Assembly: GCF_900102815.1 (NCBI RefSeq)
Contig: NZ_FNGF01000005.1
Location: forward strand, 434,001-498,000
From: Glycomyces sambucus
GTDB taxonomy: Bacteria; Actinomycetota; Actinomycetes; Mycobacteriales; Micromonosporaceae
DNA length: 64,000 bases
Direction: 5' to 3'
In this document: piece after piece, positions 52,453-60,014 of the stretch
Position numbering within the stretch: the stretch's first letter is position 1
How the letters are laid out: every line of letters starts with the position of its first letter
Notes under the pieces: model-generated
What the model was told of the DNA's origin: nothing
The model's database searches: none
Seen by the model: only the letters and a program-made list of their open reading frames with translations
Made by a program: the position numbers and the translations under genes

Positions 52453-54594
52453 GTGAGTGATTCTTCGAAACCGGTGGCGCAGACCTGGTTCGGACCCATC
52501 ACCGCCGTGCAGCGCCGCGCCATGTTCGCGCTCGTGCCGGTGGCGGTGGCGTTCGGCCTCGTCGTCGGACTGGCGTTCCTGCCGGTGACCAGCGGCATCG
52601 GCGGCCTGGCCAAGGTCGGGTCCGAGGCCGTCCTCGACCTGCCCGACGAGCTGACCCTGCCCCCGGCGCCCGAGTCGTCCACGCTCTACGCCGCGGACGG
52701 CGAGACGGTCATCGCCACGTTCGGCGACCAGTACCGGGTCCAGCTCGAGTACGACCAGATCCCCGAGTCGGTCATCGAGGCGCTCGTCGCCACCGAGGAC
52801 TCGAACTTCTTCGAGCACAACGGGGTCGACCCCGAAGGCGTCATGCGCGCCCTGGTCACCAACATCGCCGACGGCGGCACCTCCGAGGGCGCCTCGACGA
52901 TCACCATGCAGTACGTGCGCCAGGTGCTCTCCTACACCGCGACCACCCCCGACGAGGTCGCCGCGGCCAGCGAGGTCACCATCGACCGCAAGGTCAAGGA
53001 GATGGGCTACGCGCTGGCCCTCGAAGAGGAGATGCCGAAAGAGGACATCCTCACCAACTACCTGAACACCGTGTACTTCGGCAACGGCGCGTACGGGATC
53101 GGCGCGGCCGCCCAGGTGTACTACGGGAAGGTCCCCGCGGACCTGACGGTCGCGGAGTCGGCGATGCTGGTGGGGCTCATCCAGTCCCCGAGCGTGTACG
53201 ACCCGATCAACGGCTCCTCCGAGGCCGCGACGGCCCGGCGCGACCACGTGGTCAACCGCATGGTCGACGTCGGCTACCTCACCTCCGACGAGGGCACGAC
53301 CGCGAAGGAGGAGGCGCTCAACCTGAACCCGCAGGACGCCAACAACACCTCCGGCGGCGCGATCGACTCCGACTACGGGTTCTTCGTCGACTACTTCGAG
53401 AAGTGGTGGGAGCAGCAGGAGGACTTCGGCGAGACCGAGGAGATCCGCAAGGCCCGCCTCTACCGGGGCGGCTACGAGATCACCTCGACGCTGAACACCG
53501 AGTTGCAGGACGCCTCGCAGGAGGCGGTCGAGGACCAGCTCGAGACCGGCTCGGAGTACGCCCTCGGGTCGGTCGTGGTCGAGCCGGGGACCGGCGCGAT
53601 CGAGGTCATGGCGGTCAACCGCGAGTACTCCAACGACGTGTCCGACAACGGGCCCAACACCGCGAACGACGAGTACAAGGGCTCCTACCCGAACACCACG
53701 AACCCGCTGCTCAGCGGCAACTCGGACGTCCCGGGGTACCAGGCGGGCTCGTCGTTCAAGATGTTCACGATGCTCGCGGCGCTCGAAGAGGGCCTGCCGC
53801 TGGACACCACGATCTACTCGCCGTACCAGTACACCTCCGAGTACGTCGTCGGCGACGGCGCGGCGTCGTGCGGGAACTACTGGTGCCCGAAGAACGCCTC
53901 GGCCTCCGAGGTCGGCGACTACAACATGTGGACCGGCTTCGGCGAGTCCGTGAACACCTACTTCGTGCAGCTCGCCGAGCGCATCGGGGTCGAGAAGGCC
54001 ATCAACGTGGCCGAGCGGCTCGGCATCAAGTTCCGCAACCCGCTCGACCTGAGCCACGTCGAGAACTACCCGGAGACCTACGGGCCCTTCGTTCTCGGCG
54101 TCACCCAGACCACGCCGCTCGACATGGCCGCCGCGTACGCGGCGCTGCCGGCCGACGGGGTGTACTGCAAGCCGATCCCGGTGCACTCGGCGGTCACGAA
54201 CTCGGGCGGCACCATCGCGTTCGAGAGCGAGTGCGACCAGGCGATCAGCGTCGAGGTGGCGCGCGCCGCCGTCGACGCCGCCCGCTGCCCGACCGGGTAC
54301 GGGGCCGCCGCGGGCAACTGCACGTGGGGCACGGCCGAGCAGGTCAGCGCCGCCGTGGACGGGCCCGTCGCGGGCAAGACCGGGACCACCGACTCCAACT
54401 CCACCAACTGGTTCGTGGGCTTCACGCCGAACGCCGCCGCGGCCGCGTTCGTCGCCGACCCCGACAGCCCGCAGAACTTCGTGGGCGACGGCAACCTCGG
54501 CAAGCCCGCCAACGCGGTCGCCGACATCCTGGCGGCCCAGTGGGAGATCAACGGTGAAGGGGACTTCACGCCCCCGACCGAGCTGGTGCACTGA
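52453..54594 (+). CDS. Class A penicillin-binding protein (glycosyltransferase/transpeptidase)
   Basis: 713 residues from a GTG. A short cytoplasmic tail and one membrane segment (ALVPVAVAFGLVVGLAFLPV) lead to a GT51 domain with ATEDSNFFEHNG (catalytic Glu), GASTITMQYVRQ and NYLNTVYFGNGAYGI. The transpeptidase has SxxK (GSSFKMF), SxN (GESVNTYF) and KTG (AGKTGTTDSN). It polymerises and cross-links peptidoglycan. The C-terminus lacks PASTA domains. The protein O-mannosyltransferase gene follows 22 nt later. Confidence 0.95.
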   Translation: MSDSSKPVAQTWFGPITAVQRRAMFALVPVAVAFGLVVGLAFLPVTSGIGGLAKVGSEAVLDLPDELTLPPAPESSTLYAADGETVIATFGDQYRVQLEYDQIPESVIEALVATEDSNFFEHNGVDPEGVMRALVTNIADGGTSEGASTITMQYVRQVLSYTATTPDEVAAASEVTIDRKVKEMGYALALEEEMPKEDILTNYLNTVYFGNGAYGIGAAAQVYYGKVPADLTVAESAMLVGLIQSPSVYDPINGSSEAATARRDHVVNRMVDVGYLTSDEGTTAKEEALNLNPQDANNTSGGAIDSDYGFFVDYFEKWWEQQEDFGETEEIRKARLYRGGYEITSTLNTELQDASQEAVEDQLETGSEYALGSVVVEPGTGAIEVMAVNREYSNDVSDNGPNTANDEYKGSYPNTTNPLLSGNSDVPGYQAGSSFKMFTMLAALEEGLPLDTTIYSPYQYTSEYVVGDGAASCGNYWCPKNASASEVGDYNMWTGFGESVNTYFVQLAERIGVEKAINVAERLGIKFRNPLDLSHVENYPETYGPFVLGVTQTTPLDMAAAYAALPADGVYCKPIPVHSAVTNSGGTIAFESECDQAISVEVARAAVDAARCPTGYGAAAGNCTWGTAEQVSAAVDGPVAGKTGTTDSNSTNWFVGFTPNAAAAAFVADPDSPQNFVGDGNLGKPANAVADILAAQWEINGEGDFTPPTELVH

Positions 54595-54603
54595 GGGTGA
54601 CTC

Positions 54604-54616
54604 TAGACTCGGGCCG
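54604..54616 (+). promoter_or_regulatory. Leaderless -10 of the protein O-mannosyltransferase gene
   Basis: TAGACT (54604-54609) is followed by 7 nt and the GTG at 54617, identical in layout to the peroxiredoxin promoter at 34945. Confidence 0.55.
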
Positions 54617-56167
54617 GTGAGCGCCACCGCAGTCCGGCCCGAGCAGCCGCCCGCCGCCTGGCGGCCGACGCCGCTCCCCGGCCCCCTCCCCGCCGTCCGG
54701 GCGCGCCTTGCGAGCACCCTGCCGGACGACTCCCGCCGCGCCCTCTGGGTGACCCTCGCGGTCACCGGGATCGCCGCGGCCCTGCGACTGATCGGCCTGA
54801 ACCACCCCAAGGGCCTGATCTTCGACGAGGTCTACTACGCCCAGGACGCCCACTCGATGCTGTCCCACGGCGTCGAATGGGACGCCGGGACCACGGGTTC
54901 GGCGTACGTCGCGCACCCGCCGTTCGGCAAGTGGCTCATCAGCCTCGGCGAGATCGCGTTCGGCTACGACGAGGTCGGCTGGCGCATCGCCGCGGCCGCC
55001 GCGGGCATCACCGGCGTCGCGATCCTCATCCGCCTCATGCGCCGCCTCACCGGCTCCACGCTCCTGGGCGGCACCGCCGGGCTCCTGCTCGCGGTCGAGG
55101 GCAGCCACTTCGTGCTCTCGCGCACGTCGCTGCTCGACATCTTCATCGCGACGCTCCTGCTCGGCGCCATGTACTGCATCGTGCGCGACCGCGACTGGCG
55201 CCGCGCCGGCTGGCTCGCCGCGATCGAGGACGGCCTCGACGTTCGCCGCCGCCGGCCCCGGCTCGGCGTCCCTTGGTGGCGGATCCTGTGCGCGGTGCTC
55301 CTCGGACTCGCCATGGGCACCAAGTGGTCCGCGCTGTGGTACATCATCGCCGCGATCGTCCTCTACATCGTCTGGGACTGGCGCCTGCGCGCCGACGCCG
55401 GGGCGCGCAAGCCCTTCCGCGACACCGTCATCTACGAGTTCGGCCAGAACCTGTGGTTCGGGGTCCTCGCGGTCGGCGTGTACGTCCTGTCGTGGACCGG
55501 CTGGTTCCTCAACGACACCGGCTCCTACCGGCACTGGCTCGCCGAGCAGGGCCGGAGCGAGCCGCCGGTGCTCGGCGCGCTCGTGAACTGGTGGGAGTAC
55601 CACCTGAGCGTCCTCAAGTTCCACGAAGGGCTCTCCTCCGAGCACGCCTACCAGTCGTGGCCGTGGCAGTGGCTGTTCGACCTGCGGCCCGTCGTCTTCT
55701 ACTGGAGCTCCGACGTCGACTGCGGCGCCGCCGACTGCGCCGCCGAGGTGCTCCTGCTCGGCACGCCGCTGCTGTGGTGGGCGTTCGTGCCCGCGACCCT
55801 CGCCCTCCTGGCGTGGGCGGTCGCCAAGCGCGACTGGCGGGCCTGGTTCCTCCTCACCGGCCTCGGCGCGGGCATCATCCCGTGGTTCTTCTACCCCGAG
55901 CGGACGATGTTCTTCTTCTACACCGCCCCGGCCGTCCCGTTCTTCATCGGCGCCGTCACCTGGGCCCTCGGCCTCATCATCGGCCGCCACCGGCGCGGCG
56001 AAACCTCCCTGGCGTCCCCGGAGCGCCGCCTGACCGGCGCCCTGATCGCCGGGGCCTTCGTCGCCGTCGTCGTCCTGTGCTTCGCCTACTTCTGGCCGAT
56101 CTACACCGGCGACGCCCTCCCCAGGGACGAGTGGCAGGCGCGCATGTGGCTCGACTCCTGGATCTGA
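54617..56167 (+). CDS. Protein O-mannosyltransferase (GT39, Pmt)
   Basis: 516 residues from a GTG. The GT39 catalytic Asp-Glu is in GLIFDEVYYAQDA after the first membrane segment. Further motifs are AHPPFGKWLI, LLAVEGSHFVLSRTSLLDIF and AMGTKWSALWYI. About ten to eleven membrane segments end in PERTMFFFYTAPAVPF. It transfers mannose from polyprenyl-phosphate-mannose to Ser/Thr of secreted proteins, as in M. tuberculosis Rv1002c. It is directly downstream of the PBP gene. Confidence 0.93.
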   Translation: MSATAVRPEQPPAAWRPTPLPGPLPAVRARLASTLPDDSRRALWVTLAVTGIAAALRLIGLNHPKGLIFDEVYYAQDAHSMLSHGVEWDAGTTGSAYVAHPPFGKWLISLGEIAFGYDEVGWRIAAAAAGITGVAILIRLMRRLTGSTLLGGTAGLLLAVEGSHFVLSRTSLLDIFIATLLLGAMYCIVRDRDWRRAGWLAAIEDGLDVRRRRPRLGVPWWRILCAVLLGLAMGTKWSALWYIIAAIVLYIVWDWRLRADAGARKPFRDTVIYEFGQNLWFGVLAVGVYVLSWTGWFLNDTGSYRHWLAEQGRSEPPVLGALVNWWEYHLSVLKFHEGLSSEHAYQSWPWQWLFDLRPVVFYWSSDVDCGAADCAAEVLLLGTPLLWWAFVPATLALLAWAVAKRDWRAWFLLTGLGAGIIPWFFYPERTMFFFYTAPAVPFFIGAVTWALGLIIGRHRRGETSLASPERRLTGALIAGAFVAVVVLCFAYFWPIYTGDALPRDEWQARMWLDSWI

Positions 56168-56236
56168 CCGAGTAACCCGGCCCACACAACGCCCGCGCGG
56201 GCCCCTCCCGGAGACGTGCTAATCTTGTCGCCGCAA

Positions 56237-56309
56237 GGGGCTTTGGCGCAGTTGGTAGCGCGTCTCGTTCGCAATGAGAAGGTCAGGGGTTCGAATCCCC
56301 TAAGCTCCA
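56237..56309 (+). tRNA. tRNA-Ala (anticodon CGC), integration site of a mobile element
   Basis: 73 nt. The acceptor stem GGGGCTT/AAGCTCC contains the G3:U70 pair that identifies alanine tRNAs. The anticodon stem TCTCG/TGAGA encloses TTCGCAA, giving anticodon CGC for GCG codons. The T loop TTCGAAT is normal. CCA follows at 56310-56312, but it comes from the inserted element: the far copy of this 3' end (59924-59967) continues with CAC-A instead. Confidence 0.95.
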
Positions 56310-56310
56310 C
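56267..56310 (+). repeat. attL: 44-bp direct repeat within tRNA-Ala
   Basis: It starts in the anticodon stem (GTTCGCAATGAG) and ends one base into CCA. It is identical to 59924-59967. Confidence 0.93.
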
Positions 56311-56314
56311 CAGG

Positions 56315-56351
56315 TCAGGGCCGGTTTCCCATCACGGGGAACCGGCCCTGA
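56315..56351. terminator. Hairpin after tRNA-Ala, element-derived
   Basis: 16-bp stem with one mismatch (56315-56330 with 56336-56351). It lies on the element side of attL, so the element supplies the tRNA with a new terminator. Confidence 0.7.
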
Positions 56352-56358
56352 ATGCATT

Positions 56359-56380
56359 TACAGCAGCGATTTACAGCAAC
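56359..56380. promoter_or_regulatory. Paired arm-type integrase sites near attL
   Basis: TACAGCAGC (56359-56367) and TACAGCAAC (56372-56380) are direct repeats 13 nt apart. The second overlaps the integrase stop codon. The same pair with the same spacing occurs near attR. Confidence 0.6.
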
Positions 56381-56695
56381 GCGTATTCGCCACTTCCGAG
56401 GCTGTCGCCGAGCTTGCGCAGCGCCTCCCGGGTGGCCTTGTCGGACGCCTGCGCGTAGACCTCCATCGTGACCTTGAAGTCCGAATGCCGCATGATCGCC
56501 ATGACCACCCGGGGATGCACGTCGAGGTCCACCAGGAGCGTGGAGCAGGTCCGCCGGGCGTCGTGCACGGTGATCTTCCGCAGCCCCGCGTCGGTCAGAT
56601 GCCGGGTGAACGAGCGCAGGAAGTTGCGAGGGTCGATCGGGGTCCCGAACGCCGTGGTGAAGACCAGCCCGGACTCATGCCAGGCCCCGAGGAGC
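56371..56695 (-). pseudogene. Tyrosine recombinase/integrase, C-terminal fragment
   Basis: About 107 residues remain of a ~380-400 residue integrase. They contain the H-x-x-R box (TVHDARRTCSTLLVDLDVHP), MRHSDFKVTMEVYAQ with the nucleophilic Tyr, and the C-terminal tail ending next to attL. The N-terminal arm-binding and core-binding domains and the first catalytic Arg are gone. Upstream of about 56695 the reading frame enters antisense sequence of the neighbouring regulator, so the break is a deletion junction. Confidence 0.85.
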
Positions 56696-57414
56696 TTTCG
56701 CCCAAGATCGCCGAGGTTCTCGACCTCCCCCTTCTTGAGGTGCGAGAGGGCCTGGGATTCTGGGTTCCCAGTGACGCCGAGCTGGAAGAGCTGCGTTACC
56801 ACACCGATCCGACCCAGCTCAGCGACGAAGTGCTTATTACAGAGTTGATGCAGGGTGTGCGCAGGAAATCTACGAGAGAGATCGTGGACGCGTATGCCCG
56901 GCGGGCTGAGGTGCCCGATGCTCTTTGGAATCGACTCATCAGTTCAGCGCGAACTGAGATCGTTCTCGCCGGTTACACCAACTACTTCTTTTGGACCCAG
57001 CAGCCTGGGTTTGAAGAGACCCTTGCTAGCAAGCTCGCCGATGGTGTGCGGGTTCGGATCTTGCTCGGCGATCCAGACGGCGACGTAACCCGCCACAGGG
57101 AGAACATCCAAAATGGGCCCATGTCGTTGAGTAGCCGCATCCACATGACCCTTGCCGCTGTTCAGCGGCTTGACACCTTCGGCAACCTGGAAGTTCGCTT
57201 CTCGGAGCGCAATGCTGAAGCTCACGCGCTGTGCTCGGTCTTTCAGTTCGATCGTGAAGCCCTTGTCTGCGAGAGTATCGGTAACGAGATGGGGCATAAC
57301 TGGCTTACGCTCCATCTGAAGAAGTTGGAGGACGGAGGGCCGTTCCAGCGCTACATGGAGCACCTTGAGTTCCTGTGGGATGGCGCCAGAGTGTGGGAGC
57401 CGTCGGAAGCCTGA
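56695..57414 (+). pseudogene. XRE/DUF5919 regulator lacking its N-terminal HTH
   Basis: About 240 residues. The start corresponds to the end of an HTH domain (LSPKIAEVLDLPLLEV), followed by the DUF5919 PLD-like domain (ALWNRLISSARTEIVLAGYT, VRVRILLGDPDGDVTRHRE, VCESIGNEMGHNW, YMEHLEFLWDGARVWE). The first half of the HTH is missing at the junction with the integrase fragment. An ATG at 56686 could still start translation, but the DNA-binding part would not fold. A NUDIX gene follows, a common pairing. Confidence 0.75.
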
Positions 57415-57430
57415 TCGCTGGGAGGACGCC

Positions 57431-57901
57431 GTGTCGAGGATCGACCACATCAACAATCCTGATGCACCTCCTCCCAACAGCGTGGTGCCCTCAGCGGTGG
57501 CGTTCATCGAGAACGAGCACGGTGAGGTCCTACTCATCAAGCGGTCCGACAACGGCGACTGGGCACTTCCTGGTGGGGCACACGACCTCGGCGAGATCAT
57601 CGAAGACGCCGCCGTCCGTGAAGCCAACGAAGAGACCGGCCTCGACATCGAAATCACTGGTCTGATCGGTGTCTATACGAACCCCAACCACCTCATCGAG
57701 TACGGCGATGGCGAGGTCCGTCAACAGTTCTCGCTGAACTTCAGGGCGACAACTGTTGGCGGCGAGATCAAGACATCGAGCGAGTCGACACAGGTCCGTT
57801 GGTTCGGACCCGGCGATCTTGACGGCCTCTCGATCAACTCGGGGATGCGATTGAGAATCCGGCACGGGTTTGAGCATCGAGCAACCCCGTACCTCGGTTG
57901 A
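57431..57901 (+). CDS. NUDIX hydrolase of the integrated element
   Basis: 156 residues from a GTG 5 nt after GGAGG. The Nudix box is complete (GGAHDLGEIIEDAAVREANE, then ETGLDIEI). N-terminal PNSVVPSAVAFIENEHGEVL and C-terminal TQVRWFGPGDLDGL fit the ADP-ribose/nucleoside-diphosphate type found downstream of XRE-DUF5919 regulators in actinomycetes. Codon use is less GC3-biased than the chromosome. The start lies 16 nt past the truncated regulator. Confidence 0.87.
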   Translation: MSRIDHINNPDAPPPNSVVPSAVAFIENEHGEVLLIKRSDNGDWALPGGAHDLGEIIEDAAVREANEETGLDIEITGLIGVYTNPNHLIEYGDGEVRQQFSLNFRATTVGGEIKTSSESTQVRWFGPGDLDGLSINSGMRLRIRHGFEHRATPYLG

Positions 57902-58341
57902 TCGGCTTCAAGCGACTTCCGCGAGGGGCAGCCGCAGAGACCCAGCCCGGCAGGGCCTGTGAGAACTTTCTATACATCTTCAAGGCGGCCTTGCGGCCGC
58001 TGCCGCGTGGCAGGCCTGCGGTCCGGTCCTCGGCCGGCCACGGCCCAGGGGACGCCTTAAACACGGGAAAGAAAGGTTCCGGCCGGAACCCTTGGCCGGG
58101 GACCCCTGCGGGCGCGCGCTCAGGTCGGATTGAGGGCGATCCCTGCGGGCCCGCCCTGTCGCTTGGGCGAGCGTATCGCGCGCCCGCCCCGGCCAATGAA
58201 CCCGACCTTCTTGACACGAATGAAGATAGGTTTACCTCGATGTTGCGGGACCTCAACCTCGATCTTATCCTCACGCTAAGGCAAAAGCGCTGTCAACGTT
58301 CAATTAACAGCGCATTGACTGAGGGCTTGGATAGTGGGTGG
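57902..58341. other. Non-coding G+C-rich stretch within the element
   Basis: 440 bp with no convincing gene. It has several short dyads around GGCCTTGCGGCCGC, CGGCCGGCCACGGCC and TTCCGGCCGGAA (57987-58090). Such blocks are common between the int and cargo regions of actinomycete elements. An origin or transfer site is possible but not shown. Confidence 0.4.
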
Positions 58342-59127
58342 CTATTGATCCATTTCATCACCGAGTTCCAGCAATGAATTCGCCACCTCAGGTGGCATGA
58401 CGGTCGACCAGATGATTTCTCCTGACGACGGTTCCATGTCTGCCAGAGGAGACGGCTCGGGAAACCAATCGCCAGGATCGATTCCAGGAACACTGGCAAG
58501 AAGCACTGCAAAAACCTCAGGGTACAATACGCCTTCAGTCATGATGGCAAGAAACGACTCGTGTCCTTCATCCGCGCGTACCAATGCCTTGAGTCGGTAA
58601 TTTTGGAACTCAGCGATCGCGAGGTCACCGCTTCTCAACGACATGACAATTAGGCGGATAACAAGTTGCTTCATCTCACGTTTCCAAGCAACGGCCTGCT
58701 CTGCCAGGAGCCGGTTCCAGTCCCAGTCCTGCGGGAGAAGATGCTCGGTTGAAACAAGCGTCCCCTTAGTACATTCCCTTGCTAGGCATGCGTAGAAGTC
58801 CCGCTGTGGACTGTCCGCCTGTCGGTGACCTGCTGCTCCGAGCCACCAGGTGGCAACTCCCGGCGGCAACCTGCCGGGCAGGTCGCCGCCGCGCAATTGA
58901 GTAACCACGGCTCTCTTGGTTCCGGTTTTAACCTTGAACCATATGCGATCTTTAAGCGAGGCAATCCGCTCGGCGCCTCCGGTGTCCCGTCTTGCCGGAA
59001 TTGTCTGAGCTGCGATAACAAGAGAATCGTTTATTTCTTCGAGGGGTTGCCCGAGGTCTGGCGCCTTCAAGTCGAGATCATCAAGGCACCTCTTTGTCGG
59101 ACGCACACCATCGTGAGCCTCAGTCAT
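58342..59127 (-). CDS. Hypothetical protein of the integrated element
   Basis: 261 residues from an ATG with a -10-like TATAAC 8 nt upstream. It is soluble, with DRIWFKVKTGTKRAVVTQL in the N-terminal half, a central helix (EQAVAWKREMKQLVIRLIVM) and an acidic C-terminus (SPLADMEPSSGEIIW). I recognise no family. The low G+C (mid-50s %) compared with the chromosome indicates recent transfer. It is adjacent to a small RHH-like gene on the same strand. Confidence 0.7.
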   Translation of the reverse strand: MTEAHDGVRPTKRCLDDLDLKAPDLGQPLEEINDSLVIAAQTIPARRDTGGAERIASLKDRIWFKVKTGTKRAVVTQLRGGDLPGRLPPGVATWWLGAAGHRQADSPQRDFYACLARECTKGTLVSTEHLLPQDWDWNRLLAEQAVAWKREMKQLVIRLIVMSLRSGDLAIAEFQNYRLKALVRADEGHESFLAIMTEGVLYPEVFAVLLASVPGIDPGDWFPEPSPLADMEPSSGEIIWSTVMPPEVANSLLELGDEMDQ

Positions 59128-59178
59128 ACTTAGATGTTATAGGGCCCTGTAATGGTGTGACCACCGGGTGCTGCCCGG

Positions 59179-59439
59179 TTACTCAGGCAAACCCCCGAGG
59201 TCATTGAGGTCATCGAGGCTCAGTCCAGTGACAAGAGAGATGGCGGCTGCATCGGAGCCGTTGAGTTGCCCAAGTGCAGTCTTGATGCCAGCGTTGATTT
59301 CATCACGGTGTGTGTCGATGTACTCGCGAACGGCGGCTTCAACCACGTCTTTTTTGGTACGCGACATGAAATGAGCTGCGTGGGACACGAGTTCATCGGT
59401 CGAGGCGTCTACCTTGATAGGCGCAGTGGCGGCAGCCAT
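59179..59439 (-). CDS. Small RHH-like protein, possible antitoxin
   Basis: 86 residues from the ATG at 59439, with AAGGAGAG 7 nt upstream. The N-terminal ~45 residues (APIKVDASTDELVSHAAHFM, then SRTKKDVVEAAVREYID) resemble a ribbon-helix-helix DNA-binding fold, followed by a short acidic C-terminal helix. This is the architecture of VapB/ParD-type antitoxins. No recognisable toxin gene lies beside it; the 261-residue gene downstream is not a PIN or RelE domain by eye. Confidence 0.65.
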   Translation of the reverse strand: MAAATAPIKVDASTDELVSHAAHFMSRTKKDVVEAAVREYIDTHRDEINAGIKTALGQLNGSDAAAISLVTGLSLDDLNDLGGLPE

Positions 59440-59923
59440 GACCGAACTCTCCTTGGAATATGCGAGCAATCTGTCTGGTACCACAGTACCAGCATCTACC
59501 GCCATGGCCTAGCTTTCAATGTTGGCCGTGTCGCGTTCGAAGGCGTCGCCTACAGGGCCCACCGGCGTCTGTTTCCGCAGCTCAGCCGCTATGGAGTGGT
59601 GGTAGAGGGGCTCCTGGGTGGAATATTCACAACCCAGGTGCGGGTGATGAGGATGATGTTGTTGGGGAAGTATAATCGGACAGGTGAGCCAATACTTGAG
59701 TCTATCGCTCAGTTAATTCCATTTGATTCGATTTTGGGCACTGTCAGGCTGCGAAGCAATGATTTCTTTTCAGTGTCACCCGGACGGGCTCTGATGCTGC
59801 CCAGAAGCCTTCTTTGCTGTACAGCAGCAAAGTACAGCAACCGTCGAAACCGAAGCTGGACAGGAACGGCTCTGACCAGCCTTGATGCACCTCGGATGAC
59901 CCCTATGGGCCCCGGTGCGGCTT
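59440..59923. other. Right-end non-coding region of the element
   Basis: 484 bp with no convincing gene. It includes A+T-rich sequence (59690-59830) and the second pair of integrase arm-type motifs just inside attR. Confidence 0.5.
59820..59841. promoter_or_regulatory. Paired arm-type integrase sites near attR
   Basis: TACAGCAGC (59820-59828) and TACAGCAAC (59833-59841), 13 nt apart, in the same orientation as the pair at 56359-56380. Confidence 0.6.
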
Positions 59924-59967
59924 GTTCGCAATGAGAAGGTCAGGGGTTCGAATCCCCTAAGCTCCAC
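59924..59967 (+). repeat. attR: 44-bp copy of the tRNA-Ala 3' end
   Basis: Perfect copy of 56267-56310, followed by A instead of C. It marks the original chromosomal 3' flank of the tRNA. Confidence 0.93.
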
Positions 59968-59971
59968 AACC

Positions 59972-60003
59972 GAGGCCGGTCTCCCGTGAGGGGGACCGGC
60001 CTC
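59972..60003. terminator. Original tRNA-Ala terminator, now after attR
   Basis: 14-bp stem with one mismatch (59972-59985 with 59990-60003). It lies 4 nt after attR, so it would have ended the tRNA before integration, and now also serves the convergent hydrolase. Confidence 0.7.
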
Positions 60004-60014
60004 TTCTCGTTGCG

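Larger units (their letters stand above)
56267..59967. mobile_element. Decayed integrative element in tRNA-Ala(CGC)
   Basis: A 44-bp perfect direct repeat bounds it: 56267-56310 (tRNA 3' half) and 59924-59967. Inside are a truncated tyrosine integrase next to the tRNA, a truncated DUF5919 regulator, a NUDIX gene, a hypothetical gene, a small RHH-like gene and a lower G+C content than the flanks. Paired TACAGCAGC/TACAGCAAC motifs, 13 nt apart, occur just inside both ends. With the integrase broken the element should be immobile. Confidence 0.9.

Noticed and set aside
56485-56690. Longer N-terminus for the DUF5919 regulator
   Set aside because: Sequence before about 56690 is the antisense of the conserved integrase motifs, so it is not part of the regulator.
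59266-59934. A 222-codon plus-strand frame crossing attR
   Set aside because: It is antisense to the RHH-like gene, spans the att repeat and has no recognisable domain or ribosome binding site.
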